Assembly: GCF_021191635.1 (NCBI RefSeq)
Contig: NZ_JAIWPR010000022.1
Coordinates: 1 to 64,000 of the forward strand
Direction: 5' to 3'
Length of the DNA: 64,000 nucleotides
Origin: Alterluteimonas quercicellularis
Lineage (GTDB): Bacteria; Pseudomonadota; Gammaproteobacteria; Xanthomonadales; Xanthomonadaceae
Notes under the pieces: model-generated
The model's database searches: none
What the model saw: only the letters and a program-made list of their open reading frames with translations
Told to the model about the DNA's origin: nothing
Shown: positions 39,427-48,826 of the stretch, piece after piece
How positions within the stretch are numbered: the first letter of the stretch is position 1
Layout of the letters: every line of letters starts with the position of its first letter
Made by a program: the position numbers and the translations under genes

Positions 39427-40941
39427 TCACCAGTACCCCAGCACCTTCCACCACAGCACGCCGAGGCTGCCGTAGATCGCCAGCTCGACCACGCACATGA
39501 CCAAGCCCACGCGCCACCACTCCCCCAGGCCGACGTAGCCGCTGCCGAAGATCACCGGAGAGGTGCCGGTGGCGTAGTGGGTCAGCGTCATCATGATGGT
39601 GGAGCCGGCGGTCATCATCAGCACGAAGGGGACGGCGTAGTCGGCAGGCACCAGCTGCAGGCCGACGGTCAGGAAGGCCAGCATCATCGCGCTGATGTGC
39701 GCGGTGGTGCTGGCGAACAGGTAGTGCGAGAACACGAACAGCAGCACCAGCACGGCGCCGGCCGCCTGCCAGCCCATGCCGCTGCCGGCGATCGCGTCCT
39801 TGAGGCCCTGCGAGAACCAGGCGATCACCCCCAGGCGATTGAGCTGCTCGGCCATCATCACCAGCGCGCCGAACCAGATCAGCGTGTCCCAGGCGCTCTT
39901 CTCGGACAGCACATCGTCCCAGTCAATGGTGCCGGTGATGATGAGCGCGAACAGGCCGACGAAGGCGACCACGGTGGGATCGAGCTGGAACGCCGGGCCG
40001 AACAGCATCGCCGGCACGTTGGCCCACAGCACCAGCAGCAGCGCGAACGTGCCGAGCATGATCTTCTCGCGCGCGCTCAGCGGCCCCAGGCGCTCCAGTT
40101 CCCGGCGCGCGTAGCCGGCGGCGTCCGGCGTCTCCTTCAGCTCCGGCGGCGAGAGCAGGTAGACCAGCAGCGGCATGGCGAGGATGCACGCCAGCCCCGG
40201 CAGCAGCATGCACAGCGCCCAGGTGGTCCAGGACAGCTGGAAGCTCTGGCCGGTCGCGCGCGCCACGTAGTCCACCACCAGCGGGTTGGGCGCGGTGGCG
40301 GTGAGGAACATGCCGGAGGTGATGGTGTTGGCGTGCATGTTGACCAGCGCCAGGTAGGTGCCGACCTTGCGCTGGGTGCCCTGCGCGGGGTCGGAGCCGA
40401 AGGCGTTGGCGATCGAGCGCATGATCGGGTGCACCACGCCGCCGCCGCGGGCGGTGTTGCTGGGCGTGAACGGCGCCAGCAGCAGGTCGCAGGCGGCCAG
40501 CCCGTAGCCGATGCCGATGGCGCGCTTGCCCAGCAGCGCGATGAAGAGCAGCCCGATGCGGCTGCCCAGCCCGGTCTTCTTGACCCCGCGCGAGATCAGG
40601 ATCGCCACCACGATCAGCCAGATCAGCGGGCTGGCGAAGCTGGCCAGCGCGTCGCGGATGGCGCCGCCGGAGGAGGTGGCGGTGACCTGCGACAGCGCGA
40701 CGATGACGATGGCCATCATCGCCATCACCCCGATCGGCATCACCTTGAGGATGATCGCGACGATGGTGGTGAGGAAGATCGCCACCAGTCCCCAGGCCTT
40801 GGGCGTCAGGCCCTCGGGCACCGGGACCAGCAGCAGGAGCACGAGCACCGCGGTGGCGATGGCGGCGGGGACGACGCGGAACGGCACCGCGTCTCTGAAG
40901 TGCCGGAGCGCGTCCCGGAGGCCGTCGAGGAGCTTCGCCAT
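39427..40941 (-). CDS. DASS-family anion (dicarboxylate/citrate-type) transporter
   Basis: A 504-residue inner-membrane transporter of the divalent anion:Na+ symporter (DASS/CitT) family, with about 12 helices. Family motifs include the TM-hairpin APFTPSNTARGGGVVHPIM (SNT motif) and, in the second half, the HYATGTSPVIFGSGYVGLGEWW block. It imports a C4-dicarboxylate, citrate or related anion. The ATG at 40941 (MAKLLDGLRD) is chosen; ATG codons up to 57 nt upstream are in frame but no convincing ribosome-binding site separates them. Convergent with the exporter gene, 6 bp between stops. Confidence 0.9.
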   Translation of the reverse strand: MAKLLDGLRDALRHFRDAVPFRVVPAAIATAVLVLLLLVPVPEGLTPKAWGLVAIFLTTIVAIILKVMPIGVMAMMAIVIVALSQVTATSSGGAIRDALASFASPLIWLIVVAILISRGVKKTGLGSRIGLLFIALLGKRAIGIGYGLAACDLLLAPFTPSNTARGGGVVHPIMRSIANAFGSDPAQGTQRKVGTYLALVNMHANTITSGMFLTATAPNPLVVDYVARATGQSFQLSWTTWALCMLLPGLACILAMPLLVYLLSPPELKETPDAAGYARRELERLGPLSAREKIMLGTFALLLVLWANVPAMLFGPAFQLDPTVVAFVGLFALIITGTIDWDDVLSEKSAWDTLIWFGALVMMAEQLNRLGVIAWFSQGLKDAIAGSGMGWQAAGAVLVLLFVFSHYLFASTTAHISAMMLAFLTVGLQLVPADYAVPFVLMMTAGSTIMMTLTHYATGTSPVIFGSGYVGLGEWWRVGLVMCVVELAIYGSLGVLWWKVLGYW

Positions 40942-41538
40942 GTCGTCCCGCCGCATCGCCGCCCGTCGCGGCGCGCATACCTTACTGCAGCGCAGCATGC
41001 GTTTCGGGCGCGACCGCCCCCGGTCTCCACGATCCTGACTCGGCGCGTAGGATTTTTCCTACACGACGCCACGGCAAGCGCCTACTGCCCCGGCATGGCG
41101 GAAAGCGCATGCTGGCCTCGCCCCGGCAGCTTGGTCATGCGACGGCAACGGATGCCGCTCTGCAACGGAACGCCGACCAAAGGCCTTGAGCAAGCCTTGG
41201 AGCTGGGCCGGGGACAACCAGTTTTGGCGACAGGATGTTGCCCGCCAGCGAGCCCTCCGGGGCTCGTTGACGTTTGGGGGGTCCATCCGCACGTCTGGGG
41301 CGACATCCCGGCGATCTGTAGGAGCGCGCTCGCGCGCGACCGCTTCTCCCGACATCCCGGAAAGCGGTTCCGGCCGTCGCTCACCGCCTTCGACGTGTGA
41401 CGACGCGTTCGTCTGCTGCCGCGGCCCGGGACGCACCTGGCGCGGTCGCGCGCGAGCGCGCGCCTACGAGATCGACAGCCGCTACGCCCATGCGGGAGCG
41501 CAAGCGCGCACCTGTCCCGGCGGTGCCGGCGGCGGACG
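40942..41538. other. Intergenic region with composite repeat
   Basis: About 600 bp between the DASS transporter and the serine hydrolase. It contains the second composite repeat (41318-41467), a further degenerate palindrome near 41490-41512 (GCGGGAGCGCAAGCGCGCACC) and otherwise no recognisable gene. The open frames here are short and unlike any protein. Confidence 0.6.
41318..41467. repeat. Composite repeat copy 2: palindrome, 104-bp core, palindrome
   Basis: Palindrome 41318-41340 (plus) and inverted palindrome 41445-41467 (minus) enclose a core alignable with that of 19659-19809 (shared GGCCGTCG-TCACCGCC, GACGCGTTCGTCT, TGCCGC and ACACCTGG-like blocks). The cores differ at roughly a quarter of positions, so the copies are old. 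Confidence 0.75.
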
Positions 41539-43164
41539 TCACGGACAGTCGGCGATGCGCTCGAACGCCAGGTCCTCGAAGTCGTAGCTGAAGTCGGCCT
41601 CGGGATCGACCTTGCGCAGGCCCAGCCGCGCCGCGCCGTCCCCGGCCGAAAACGCCGCCCAGGCCTCGACGTCGATGGCCTCGTCGTCCCAGTCGATCAG
41701 CACGCCCTCGCCTGCCCGCATCAGGCGGCCGGCGAGCTTGGGCGACTTGTCGGAGACGAAAGCGACGCCCCCGTCGACGGCGCACACGCGCGCATCGCCG
41801 AACCAGGGGTCGCGGTAGACGCCGAGCGGCACGTCCACCTCGCCCGCGACCACCGGCCGGCGCGCGGAGGTGTCGGGGACGCGGCGATCGGCCGGGAGCG
41901 CTTCGCGCTCGCGCGCCAGCGCCTGCGCGTAGTCCGCGACCGGCCTGGCGCCGCCGGGCCGCGCGAACAGGTCCGACAGCGCCTGCACCAGCACCGTGCG
42001 CGCATCGCTGCCCTCGCCGTTGATCAGCACCACGAAGCCGGCGCCGAGCTCGGGCAGCAGGGTCAGCGCCGAGTACATGCCGGCCAGGGTGCCGGTGTGC
42101 GAGACCTTCAGCCGGCCGTGCGCGTCGTTGAGGCGCCAGCCGTAGCCGTAGGCATAGAAGCGGCTGCCGTCCCACTCGCGCAGGCGCGCGCCGAGCGGCA
42201 TCGGCATGTGCGCCGTCCACAGCGCGGCGCGCTGCGCCTCCGACAGCCAGGGCGCGCCGTCCACCATGGCGAAGCGTTCGGGCTGCAGCCACGCCCGCGC
42301 CCAGGCCAGCATGTCGTCCAGGCTGCAGCGCACGCCGCCGGCCGCCGCCATCGGCACCGCCGGCACCTGCGGCGGGTCCTCGCGGTAGACCCGGTTGCGG
42401 TCCCCGTCGCGGCGGTGCGGCTGCGCCACGTCGCCGGTGCGCGCCAGGTCGAAACCGCCGGCCGTGCAGCGCGACATCCCCAGCGGCGCGAACACCTCGC
42501 GCTGCATCAGCGCCTCGTAGGGCGCGCCGCCGGCGGCCGCGGCCACTTCGCCGGCGACGATGTACAAGGTGTTGTCGTAGGCGTAGCGGGACCGGAAGCT
42601 GTGGAGCGGCTTCAGGTGCGCCAGCCCGGCCACCACGTCCTCGCGGGTGAAGGCGTTGGGCTCGGGCCAGAGCATCAGGTCGCCGGCGCCCGGGCCCAGG
42701 CCGCTGTTGTGGATCAGCAGGTCGCGCACCTGGATCTCGCGGGTGACCCAGGGGTCGTGCATGCGGAACCCGGGCAGGTGCCGGACCACCGGGTCGTCCC
42801 AGGCCAGCCGCCCCTGGTCGACCAGCCGCGCCAGCAGCGCGGCGGTCATCGCCTTGCTGTTGGAGGCGACCTTGAACAGCGTGCGCGGGGTGACCGGCTC
42901 GCCCCGCCCCGCGCGCAGCTCGCCGGCGGTGCGGCGGTAGACCACCTCGCCGCCGACGACCACGCCCACCGCCAGCCCGGGCAGGTCGTAGCGGGCGAAC
43001 GCGTCGTCGAAGGCGGCGTCGGCCGCGCGCGCGTCGAAGGCCGGCGCGGGCGGCGAGCCGGCCGCGGCGGCCGGCGCGCACAGCGCGGCGAGCAGCAGCA
43101 GTGCGCGCACGCGCGCGCGGGTTCGATGGACCAGGCGACCTGCGCCGGCGGGCGTCCGGAACAT
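41539..43164 (-). CDS. Exported serine hydrolase (class C beta-lactamase-like, S12)
   Basis: A 541-residue exported penicillin-binding-protein-type hydrolase. After a signal peptide (to about residue 36) the SxxK motif is S101-N-S-K104 in FKVASNSKAMTA, the YxN motif is in RYAYDNTLYIV, and the HTG (KTG equivalent) is VSHTGTLAGMYS. A C-terminal beta domain (about residues 430-541) resembles DUF3471. Relatives include D-aminopeptidases and esterases; true beta-lactamase activity is unlikely from motifs alone. It follows TonB receptor 2 by 7 bp, so receptor and hydrolase are one unit, opposite the murein-peptide operon. Confidence 0.88.
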   Translation of the reverse strand: MFRTPAGAGRLVHRTRARVRALLLLAALCAPAAAAGSPPAPAFDARAADAAFDDAFARYDLPGLAVGVVVGGEVVYRRTAGELRAGRGEPVTPRTLFKVASNSKAMTAALLARLVDQGRLAWDDPVVRHLPGFRMHDPWVTREIQVRDLLIHNSGLGPGAGDLMLWPEPNAFTREDVVAGLAHLKPLHSFRSRYAYDNTLYIVAGEVAAAAGGAPYEALMQREVFAPLGMSRCTAGGFDLARTGDVAQPHRRDGDRNRVYREDPPQVPAVPMAAAGGVRCSLDDMLAWARAWLQPERFAMVDGAPWLSEAQRAALWTAHMPMPLGARLREWDGSRFYAYGYGWRLNDAHGRLKVSHTGTLAGMYSALTLLPELGAGFVVLINGEGSDARTVLVQALSDLFARPGGARPVADYAQALAREREALPADRRVPDTSARRPVVAGEVDVPLGVYRDPWFGDARVCAVDGGVAFVSDKSPKLAGRLMRAGEGVLIDWDDEAIDVEAWAAFSAGDGAARLGLRKVDPEADFSYDFEDLAFERIADCP

Positions 43165-43171
43165 GCGCTTG

Positions 43172-45976
43172 TCAGAAATCGTAGGTGAAGTTGAAGTAGA
43201 CCTGCCGGCCGATCGCGCTGTAGGCGCGCGGGAAGTACGGCCAGACCGTGTGCGAGGTGTCGCGTGGCGGCATGTTGTCGAACAGGTTGACCACGCTCAG
43301 CCCCAGCGTCGCCTGCTCGGTGATCTTCCTCGACACGTCGGCGTTCCAGATCGCGTAGGGGTGCGTGCGGCCGGGCAGCACGGTCTGGTTGTAGTTCGGG
43401 CGCGAGCCCCAGCGGTAGCCGTAGAGGCTGGTGGTCCAGTCGCCGATCGCCCAGTTGATCCGCCAGTTCACCCGGCTGCGGAAGGCGTTGTAGTCGACGT
43501 CGCTGCGCGAGTCCTGCAGCGGCTCATCGGCGAACTGCGCGGTCTCGAAGGTCAGCACGTGGGTGTAGCTGGCCTGCAGGCCCAGGCTGCCCCAGCGGCC
43601 GATCCCGTGCGACCAGCGCAGGCCGGCGTCGAGGCCGGTGGTCTTCATCAGCGACTGGTTGATCGGATAGGTGGCGTAGCGGGTGATGCGCCCCTCGGGG
43701 TTCAGCTCGTTGACCGGCCGCTCCACGGTGTCGAAGAAGAACTGGCAGGCGGCCGAGCCGCTGTCCACCGGGTTGCCGGCGCGGTCGGTGCCCAGGCGGC
43801 AGGCCGCCTCCTGTTCCAGCGTGGTGCGGTCCTCGACGGTCTGCACCCGCCCCTCGAGCTCGATGCGGTAGTAGTCGAGGTTGAGCGACAGGCTCGGCAG
43901 CACGTCCCAGACGATGCCGAAGGTGGTGGACTCGCCGGTCTCCTCCTCCAGCAGCGGGTTGGAGGACTGCACGCGGTAGGACTGGTACTCGTAGGCGGCG
44001 ATGCAGTCCTCCGACTCCGGGGTCAGGCCGTTCACCCGGCACAGGTACTCGTCGACGATGAAGGGGTTGGAGCCGGTGGTGCCCGCGTAGATCCACAGCA
44101 GGTCCGGCGCGCGGAAGCTGGTCGCGTGGCTGCCGCGCACCAGCAGGTTGCGCCAGGGCCGCCATTCCAGCCCGGCCTGCCAGGTCACCGCGTCGTCCAC
44201 CGAGGTGATGTCGTCGTACTTGTCGTAGCGCGCGGCGAGCGTGGCGTCCAGGCCCGACAGCAGCGGCACGCGGAACTCGACGCCGGCCGCGTAGCGGTCG
44301 CGCGGGCCGCCGCCCGGGGTGCCGGTGAGGTTGTAGACGCGCTCGGGGCCGGTGTAGTCCACGGTGATGCGCGGGTCAGGGCGCAGTTCGTAGTCCTGGC
44401 TCGCGGCCTCCACCACCGCCGCCATCTGCACCGGGCCGGCGGGCAGGTCGAACAGCGGGCCGCTGAACACGAACTGCGCCTGGTCGGCGCTGGAGCTGCC
44501 CTCGCTGACCACGGTCGTGGTGAGCTGGTCGTACAGCGCCGGCGTGCCCGGCGCGAACAGCCGGTCGACGTGGAACTCGCGGATCTCGGTGCCGTCGGCG
44601 GTGTAGCCCAGCACCGGGCCCATGTAGTAGTCGCGCACGGCATTGGTGAGGAAGCGCGGGCGCTCGGTGGTGATGTCGAAGCGCGACACGGTCACGCTGG
44701 CGTCCCAGTCGAAGCGGCCGCCGAACAGCGTGCCGCGCAGCCCGGCGTTGAGGTTCCAGGCGCGCTCGTCGTAGGTGATGTACTTGGCGCCGCCGACCTC
44801 GCCGGGCTCGAAGATGCGCTGCGCGGTGATCCGGCCCAGCGTCGGGTCCTGCACGGTGAACGGCCCTTCGCCGATGTAGTAGTGGGTCTGGCTGGAGCTC
44901 TTGTCCTCCGAGCGGCTGCCGAGCACCTGCGCGTAGCCCTGCAGGTTCTCGCCGAAGTCGAAGGTGCCGTACAGGTAGGCGGAGGTCTTGCCGTAGCCGT
45001 TCTGCAGCGAGCGCGCGTCGTAGTAGCCGTAGGCGCCGCAGCGGTTGGGCAGCGGCGCGGTCGACGAGCTGTGGAACGGCACGAAGTCCGGGTTGGTCGC
45101 CGCGCACGCTTCCAGCAGCGCATCGTAGGAGCCCGACAGCGCGCCGTCGGCGCCGCGCCACAGGTAGCTGCTGCTGCCCTGGCGCAGGTAGACGCCGGAG
45201 ATCGACGCGGTGGGCCGCTCGGGATCGGTCAGGTACTGCGGGTGCGCCCAGTAGTCGAGGTCGCGCTGGGCCGCCAGCACTTCCTCGCGGTCCAGCCGCT
45301 CCAGCGCGTAGGTCAGGCTCCAGCGGTCGCCGCTGCGGCCGCCGGTCCACTGGAACAGGCCGGTGTCGCCGCCGCCGCGGGTGGCGGTGCCGGCGCGCAG
45401 GCGGAAGCTGTCGCCGTTGTAGTCGGTGCGGGTGATGATGTTCACCACGCCGGCGACGGCATCCGAGCCGTAGATCGCCGAGGCGCCGCCGCTCATGACC
45501 TCGATGCGCTCGATCGCCGCGGTCGGGATGCTGCCCAGGCTGATCGCGGTGCCGTTGGAGCCGTAGGCCTGCGGGTAGTCGGCCAGGCGCTGGCCGTTGA
45601 GCAGGATCAGCTGGTAGCCCGGGCCCAGGCCGCGCAGGTTCATGAACTGGCCGTTGGGCGACTGGCCGGTCTGGTCGGTCTCGTTGAGCGCGTCGCCGGT
45701 GAACTGGGTCAGCGTGCCCAGCGATTCCCACACCGTGCTGAAGCCCTGCTTCTGGATCTCCTCGGCGGTGATCACCGTGACCGGCGCGGGGCCCTCGATG
45801 GTGGCGCGGGCGATGCGCGAGCCGGTGACGGTCACCGTGTCCAGCCGGGTCGCGTCGCCGGCGCGCGCCGGCGGCTGGTCGGGGTCCTGCGCCTGCACCA
45901 CGGCGGCCGGCAGCAGCGCGAGCGACAGCGCCGCGGCCAGGGGACGACATCGGAAGAACGGGTTCAAGGCTGCCAT
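43172..45976 (-). CDS. TonB-dependent outer-membrane receptor 2
   Basis: A 934-residue receptor with signal peptide (to VVQAQ), plug (LDTVTVTGSRIARATIEGPAP, TVITAEEIQKQG, LRGLGPGYQLILLNGQRLADY, IEVMSGGASAIYGSDAVAGVVNIITR) and barrel ending GRQVYFNFTYDF. The ATG at 45976 has CCGGAG upstream and gives a proper signal peptide; longer reading runs into the divergent promoter region. Divergent from an NlpC/P60-epimerase-RpiR operon and upstream of a serine hydrolase, so a peptide ligand such as murein peptides is plausible but unproven. Confidence 0.94.
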   Translation of the reverse strand: MAALNPFFRCRPLAAALSLALLPAAVVQAQDPDQPPARAGDATRLDTVTVTGSRIARATIEGPAPVTVITAEEIQKQGFSTVWESLGTLTQFTGDALNETDQTGQSPNGQFMNLRGLGPGYQLILLNGQRLADYPQAYGSNGTAISLGSIPTAAIERIEVMSGGASAIYGSDAVAGVVNIITRTDYNGDSFRLRAGTATRGGGDTGLFQWTGGRSGDRWSLTYALERLDREEVLAAQRDLDYWAHPQYLTDPERPTASISGVYLRQGSSSYLWRGADGALSGSYDALLEACAATNPDFVPFHSSSTAPLPNRCGAYGYYDARSLQNGYGKTSAYLYGTFDFGENLQGYAQVLGSRSEDKSSSQTHYYIGEGPFTVQDPTLGRITAQRIFEPGEVGGAKYITYDERAWNLNAGLRGTLFGGRFDWDASVTVSRFDITTERPRFLTNAVRDYYMGPVLGYTADGTEIREFHVDRLFAPGTPALYDQLTTTVVSEGSSSADQAQFVFSGPLFDLPAGPVQMAAVVEAASQDYELRPDPRITVDYTGPERVYNLTGTPGGGPRDRYAAGVEFRVPLLSGLDATLAARYDKYDDITSVDDAVTWQAGLEWRPWRNLLVRGSHATSFRAPDLLWIYAGTTGSNPFIVDEYLCRVNGLTPESEDCIAAYEYQSYRVQSSNPLLEEETGESTTFGIVWDVLPSLSLNLDYYRIELEGRVQTVEDRTTLEQEAACRLGTDRAGNPVDSGSAACQFFFDTVERPVNELNPEGRITRYATYPINQSLMKTTGLDAGLRWSHGIGRWGSLGLQASYTHVLTFETAQFADEPLQDSRSDVDYNAFRSRVNWRINWAIGDWTTSLYGYRWGSRPNYNQTVLPGRTHPYAIWNADVSRKITEQATLGLSVVNLFDNMPPRDTSHTVWPYFPRAYSAIGRQVYFNFTYDF

Positions 45977-46217
45977 CGTGTCGACTCCGGTTGCGATCCG
46001 AACGCCCGGGCGGGCCGGGCCGTGATGCTCCGGGTCGGCGGACCGCGGCGCGACGCACGGCGCCGCGACCGGCGCACGGGTTGCGCGCAGCGCGAGAAGA
46101 CGCGAAGCCGCGACGCATGGCCCCCTGCCATGCCGATCGCATCCCTTCCCCCGAACCGACCGCCCCTGGAGCCCCCTTTTCACCGGTATGTAACATGGGC
46201 ATGATAGGCCGTCAATA

Positions 46218-46257
46218 AACTATTCCCGCCCGGAATCAGACCGGGAAGAACTATTCC
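46218..46257. promoter_or_regulatory. Candidate regulator site: two AACTATTCC repeats 31 bp apart
   Basis: AACTATTCC occurs at 46218-46226 and 46249-46257 (complement GGAATAGTT), a 31-bp period, about three helical turns. Between them lies an interrupted inverted repeat, TTCCCG...CGGGAA. The second copy ends 3 bp before the NlpC/P60 start codon. This is the only AT-rich stretch in the divergent 284-bp gap, so it may bind the RpiR-type regulator at 48827. Inference from position only. Confidence 0.45.
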
Positions 46258-46260
46258 GCG

Positions 46261-47688
46261 ATGACATCCACCTACCGAGCCCGGCACGCCGGGGCGTCGT
46301 TCGCCGGCACCCTGCTGGCCTGCCTGCTCGCCTGGTCGCCGGCCGCTTCGGCGGACACGGCGCGCGCCTGGCCGGTGCCGCCGCACGGCGTGGTGGCCGT
46401 CGAAGAGGCGCAGCTCGATCCCGGACACTGGGTGCGCCGGCTGGGCGCGGACGCCGACGTCGCCTACCTCGACCCCGCCGCGATCGCCGCCCTCAACGCG
46501 CGGCTGGTGGCCGAGGACGACAGTGTGCGCGACATGGCCGCGTTCCCGCGCGAGGTGGCCGGCGACGAGGTACGCGACTGGATCGACGCACTGTCCTCGC
46601 GGCCGCGCGCCGACCGCTACGACAGCGCCGGCCGCAAGGTGGACGGCGCCTTCTTCGACGCGCTCGATGCGCGCATCGCCCGCGACGCCATCCCCGCGCG
46701 GGTCGCGCCCCGCTTCGGCCTGGTGGTGGCGCGCGCCGACCTGCGCGCCTGGCCCACCGCCGAGCGCGTGTTCTCCGCGCCCGACGACACCGACATCGAC
46801 CGCCTGCAGGAGAGCGCGCTGTTCCCGGGCGACGCGGTCGCCGTGCTGCACGCCACCGACGACGGCGCCTGGTCCTTCGTCGCCAGCGACCGCTACCTGG
46901 CATGGATCGAGAGCGCGAAGCTGGCCATCGGCGACGCCGGGACCGTCCTCGCCTACGGACGCCGCAGCCCGGCGCTGGTGGTGACCGGCGCCACCGCGCG
47001 CACCGTGTTCAACCCCGAGCGGCCGGAAGTCTCGGAACTGCAGCTGGACATGGGGGTGCGGGTGCCGCGGCTCGCCGGCTGGCCGCCGGACCGCCACGTG
47101 CACGGCCAGCACCCGCTCTACGGGCACGTCGTCGAGCTGCCCGCGCGCCGCGCCGACGGCTCGCTCGAACTGCTGCCCGCGCTGCTGCCGCGCACCGCCG
47201 ACGTCGCCGACGCGCCGCTGCCGCTCACGCCCGCCCACCTGATCCGGCAGGCGTTCAAGTTCCTCGGCGAGCGCTACGGCTGGGGCCATGCCTACAACGC
47301 GCGCGACTGCAGCGGCTTCGTCTCCGAGGTCTACCGCAGCCTCGGCGTGCAGCTGCCGCGCAACACCAGCGACCAGGCGGTCAGCCCGGCCTTCGACAAG
47401 ACCCTGTTCTCCGCGGAAGACGGCCGCGACGCGCGCATGGCCGCGGTCGCGGCGCTGCGGGTCGGCGACCTGGTGTTCGTCCCCGGCCACGTGATGATGG
47501 TGATCGGCCGCGAGCACGGCCTCACCTACGTCATCCACGACACCGTCGGCATCGGCTACCGCGGCCCCGGCGGCGGCTACGTCCGCATGCCGCTCGACGG
47601 CGTGGTGGTCACCCCGCTGGAGCCGCTGATGGCCGGCGAGGACGCGACCACCATCGACCGCATCACCAGCATCGTGCGCATCCGCTGA
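46261..47688 (+). CDS. SH3/NlpC-P60 (C40) murein peptide endopeptidase
   Basis: A 475-residue exported peptidase. A signal peptide (ending ASADT) is followed by SH3-like domains and a C-terminal NlpC/P60 domain with nucleophile C350 in ARDCSGFVSEVYRSLG and histidines in PGHVMMVIG and YVIHDTVG. Domain order resembles YkfC, a gamma-D-glutamyl-L-diamino-acid endopeptidase acting on free murein peptides. The dipeptide epimerase gene follows by 22 bp, matching the ykfB/ykfC pairing of Bacillus. The second AACTATTCC repeat abuts the start codon. Confidence 0.88.
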   Translation: MTSTYRARHAGASFAGTLLACLLAWSPAASADTARAWPVPPHGVVAVEEAQLDPGHWVRRLGADADVAYLDPAAIAALNARLVAEDDSVRDMAAFPREVAGDEVRDWIDALSSRPRADRYDSAGRKVDGAFFDALDARIARDAIPARVAPRFGLVVARADLRAWPTAERVFSAPDDTDIDRLQESALFPGDAVAVLHATDDGAWSFVASDRYLAWIESAKLAIGDAGTVLAYGRRSPALVVTGATARTVFNPERPEVSELQLDMGVRVPRLAGWPPDRHVHGQHPLYGHVVELPARRADGSLELLPALLPRTADVADAPLPLTPAHLIRQAFKFLGERYGWGHAYNARDCSGFVSEVYRSLGVQLPRNTSDQAVSPAFDKTLFSAEDGRDARMAAVAALRVGDLVFVPGHVMMVIGREHGLTYVIHDTVGIGYRGPGGGYVRMPLDGVVVTPLEPLMAGEDATTIDRITSIVRIR

Positions 47689-47710
47689 CCGCGCCCCGGA
47701 CCCGCCGCCC

Positions 47711-48811
47711 ATGAAGATCGCCCGGATCGAGCTCGGCCTGCTGCGCGTGCCGCTGAAGACCCCGTTCAAGACCGCGCTGCGCACCATCGACGCGGTGGAG
47801 GACGTGGTGGTGCGCGTGCACACCGACACCGGCCACGTCGGCCATGGCGAGGCCGCGCCCACCGCCGTCATCACCGGCGACACCCGCGGCTCGATCGTGG
47901 CCGCGATCTCGCAGCTGATCGCGCCGCGCATCGTCGGCATGGAAGTCGCCGACCTCAACCGCATCCTGCAGGCGATCCACGCCTCGGCCGAGCGCAACAC
48001 CAGCGCCAAGGCCGCGGTCGAGATCGCGGTCTACGACCTGTGGGCGCAGCTCTACGGCGCGCCGCTGTACCGCATGCTGGGCGGCGGCGATCCGGTCATC
48101 GCCACCGACCTGACCATCAGCGTCGACTACATCGACAAGATGGTCGCCGACTCGCTGGACGCGCTGGAGCGCGGCTTCGAGTCGCTGAAGATCAAGGTCG
48201 GCAAGGAGATCGGCGTCGACATCGAGCGGGTCAAGGCGATCTACGCCGCGGTCGAGGGCCGCGCGCGCCTGCGCCTGGACGCCAACCAGGGCTGGACCGC
48301 CAAGCAGGCGGTGTGGGCGATCCGCACCCTGGAGGACGCCGGTGTCGAACTGGAGCTGGTCGAGCAGCCGGTGCGCGCGCGCGACCTGGAGGGCATGCGC
48401 TACGTCACCGAGCGCGTGCACACGCCGATCATGGCCGACGAGAGCGTGTTCGGCCCGGCCGAGGTCATCGACCTGCTGCGCATGCGCGCGGCCGACATCG
48501 TCAACATCAAGCTGATGAAGACCGGCGGCATCTCCAACGCCATCCGCATCGCCGACATCGCCGCCCTGCACGGCGTGGAGTGCATGATCGGCTGCATGAT
48601 CGAGTCGAGCATCAGCGTCGCCGCGGCGGTGCACGTGGCGGTCGCGAAGGCCGACACCATCCGCAAGGTCGACCTCGACGGCCCCTCGCTGGCGCGCTTC
48701 GACCCGGTGGTCGGCGGGGTGCGCTTCGACGATGCCGAGATCTCGATCGGCGACGCGCCGGGCCTGGGCATCCGCGAGATCCGCGGCCTCGAACCGCTGG
48801 CCGCCGGATAG
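47711..48811 (+). CDS. L-Ala-D/L-Glu dipeptide epimerase
   Basis: A 366-residue enolase-superfamily enzyme. The KxK motif is K160-I-K162, metal ligands are D190 (RLDANQGW), E218 (VEQP) and D243 (MADES), and the second base is K267 (NIKLMK). The C-terminal DxD (KVDLDGPS), which binds the dipeptide amino group, marks it as a dipeptide epimerase like YcjG/YkfB. It converts L-Ala-D-Glu released from murein into L-Ala-L-Glu for ordinary peptidases. Located between the C40 peptidase and the RpiR regulator, both on the same strand within about 20 bp. Confidence 0.94.
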   Translation: MKIARIELGLLRVPLKTPFKTALRTIDAVEDVVVRVHTDTGHVGHGEAAPTAVITGDTRGSIVAAISQLIAPRIVGMEVADLNRILQAIHASAERNTSAKAAVEIAVYDLWAQLYGAPLYRMLGGGDPVIATDLTISVDYIDKMVADSLDALERGFESLKIKVGKEIGVDIERVKAIYAAVEGRARLRLDANQGWTAKQAVWAIRTLEDAGVELELVEQPVRARDLEGMRYVTERVHTPIMADESVFGPAEVIDLLRMRAADIVNIKLMKTGGISNAIRIADIAALHGVECMIGCMIESSISVAAAVHVAVAKADTIRKVDLDGPSLARFDPVVGGVRFDDAEISIGDAPGLGIREIRGLEPLAAG

Positions 48812-48826
48812 GGCCTGTCGACGCGC

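Noticed and set aside
41539..43164. Beta-lactamase resistance gene
   Set aside because: SxxK and YxN motifs are shared with many S12 esterases and peptidases, the extra C-terminal domain and location suggest another role.
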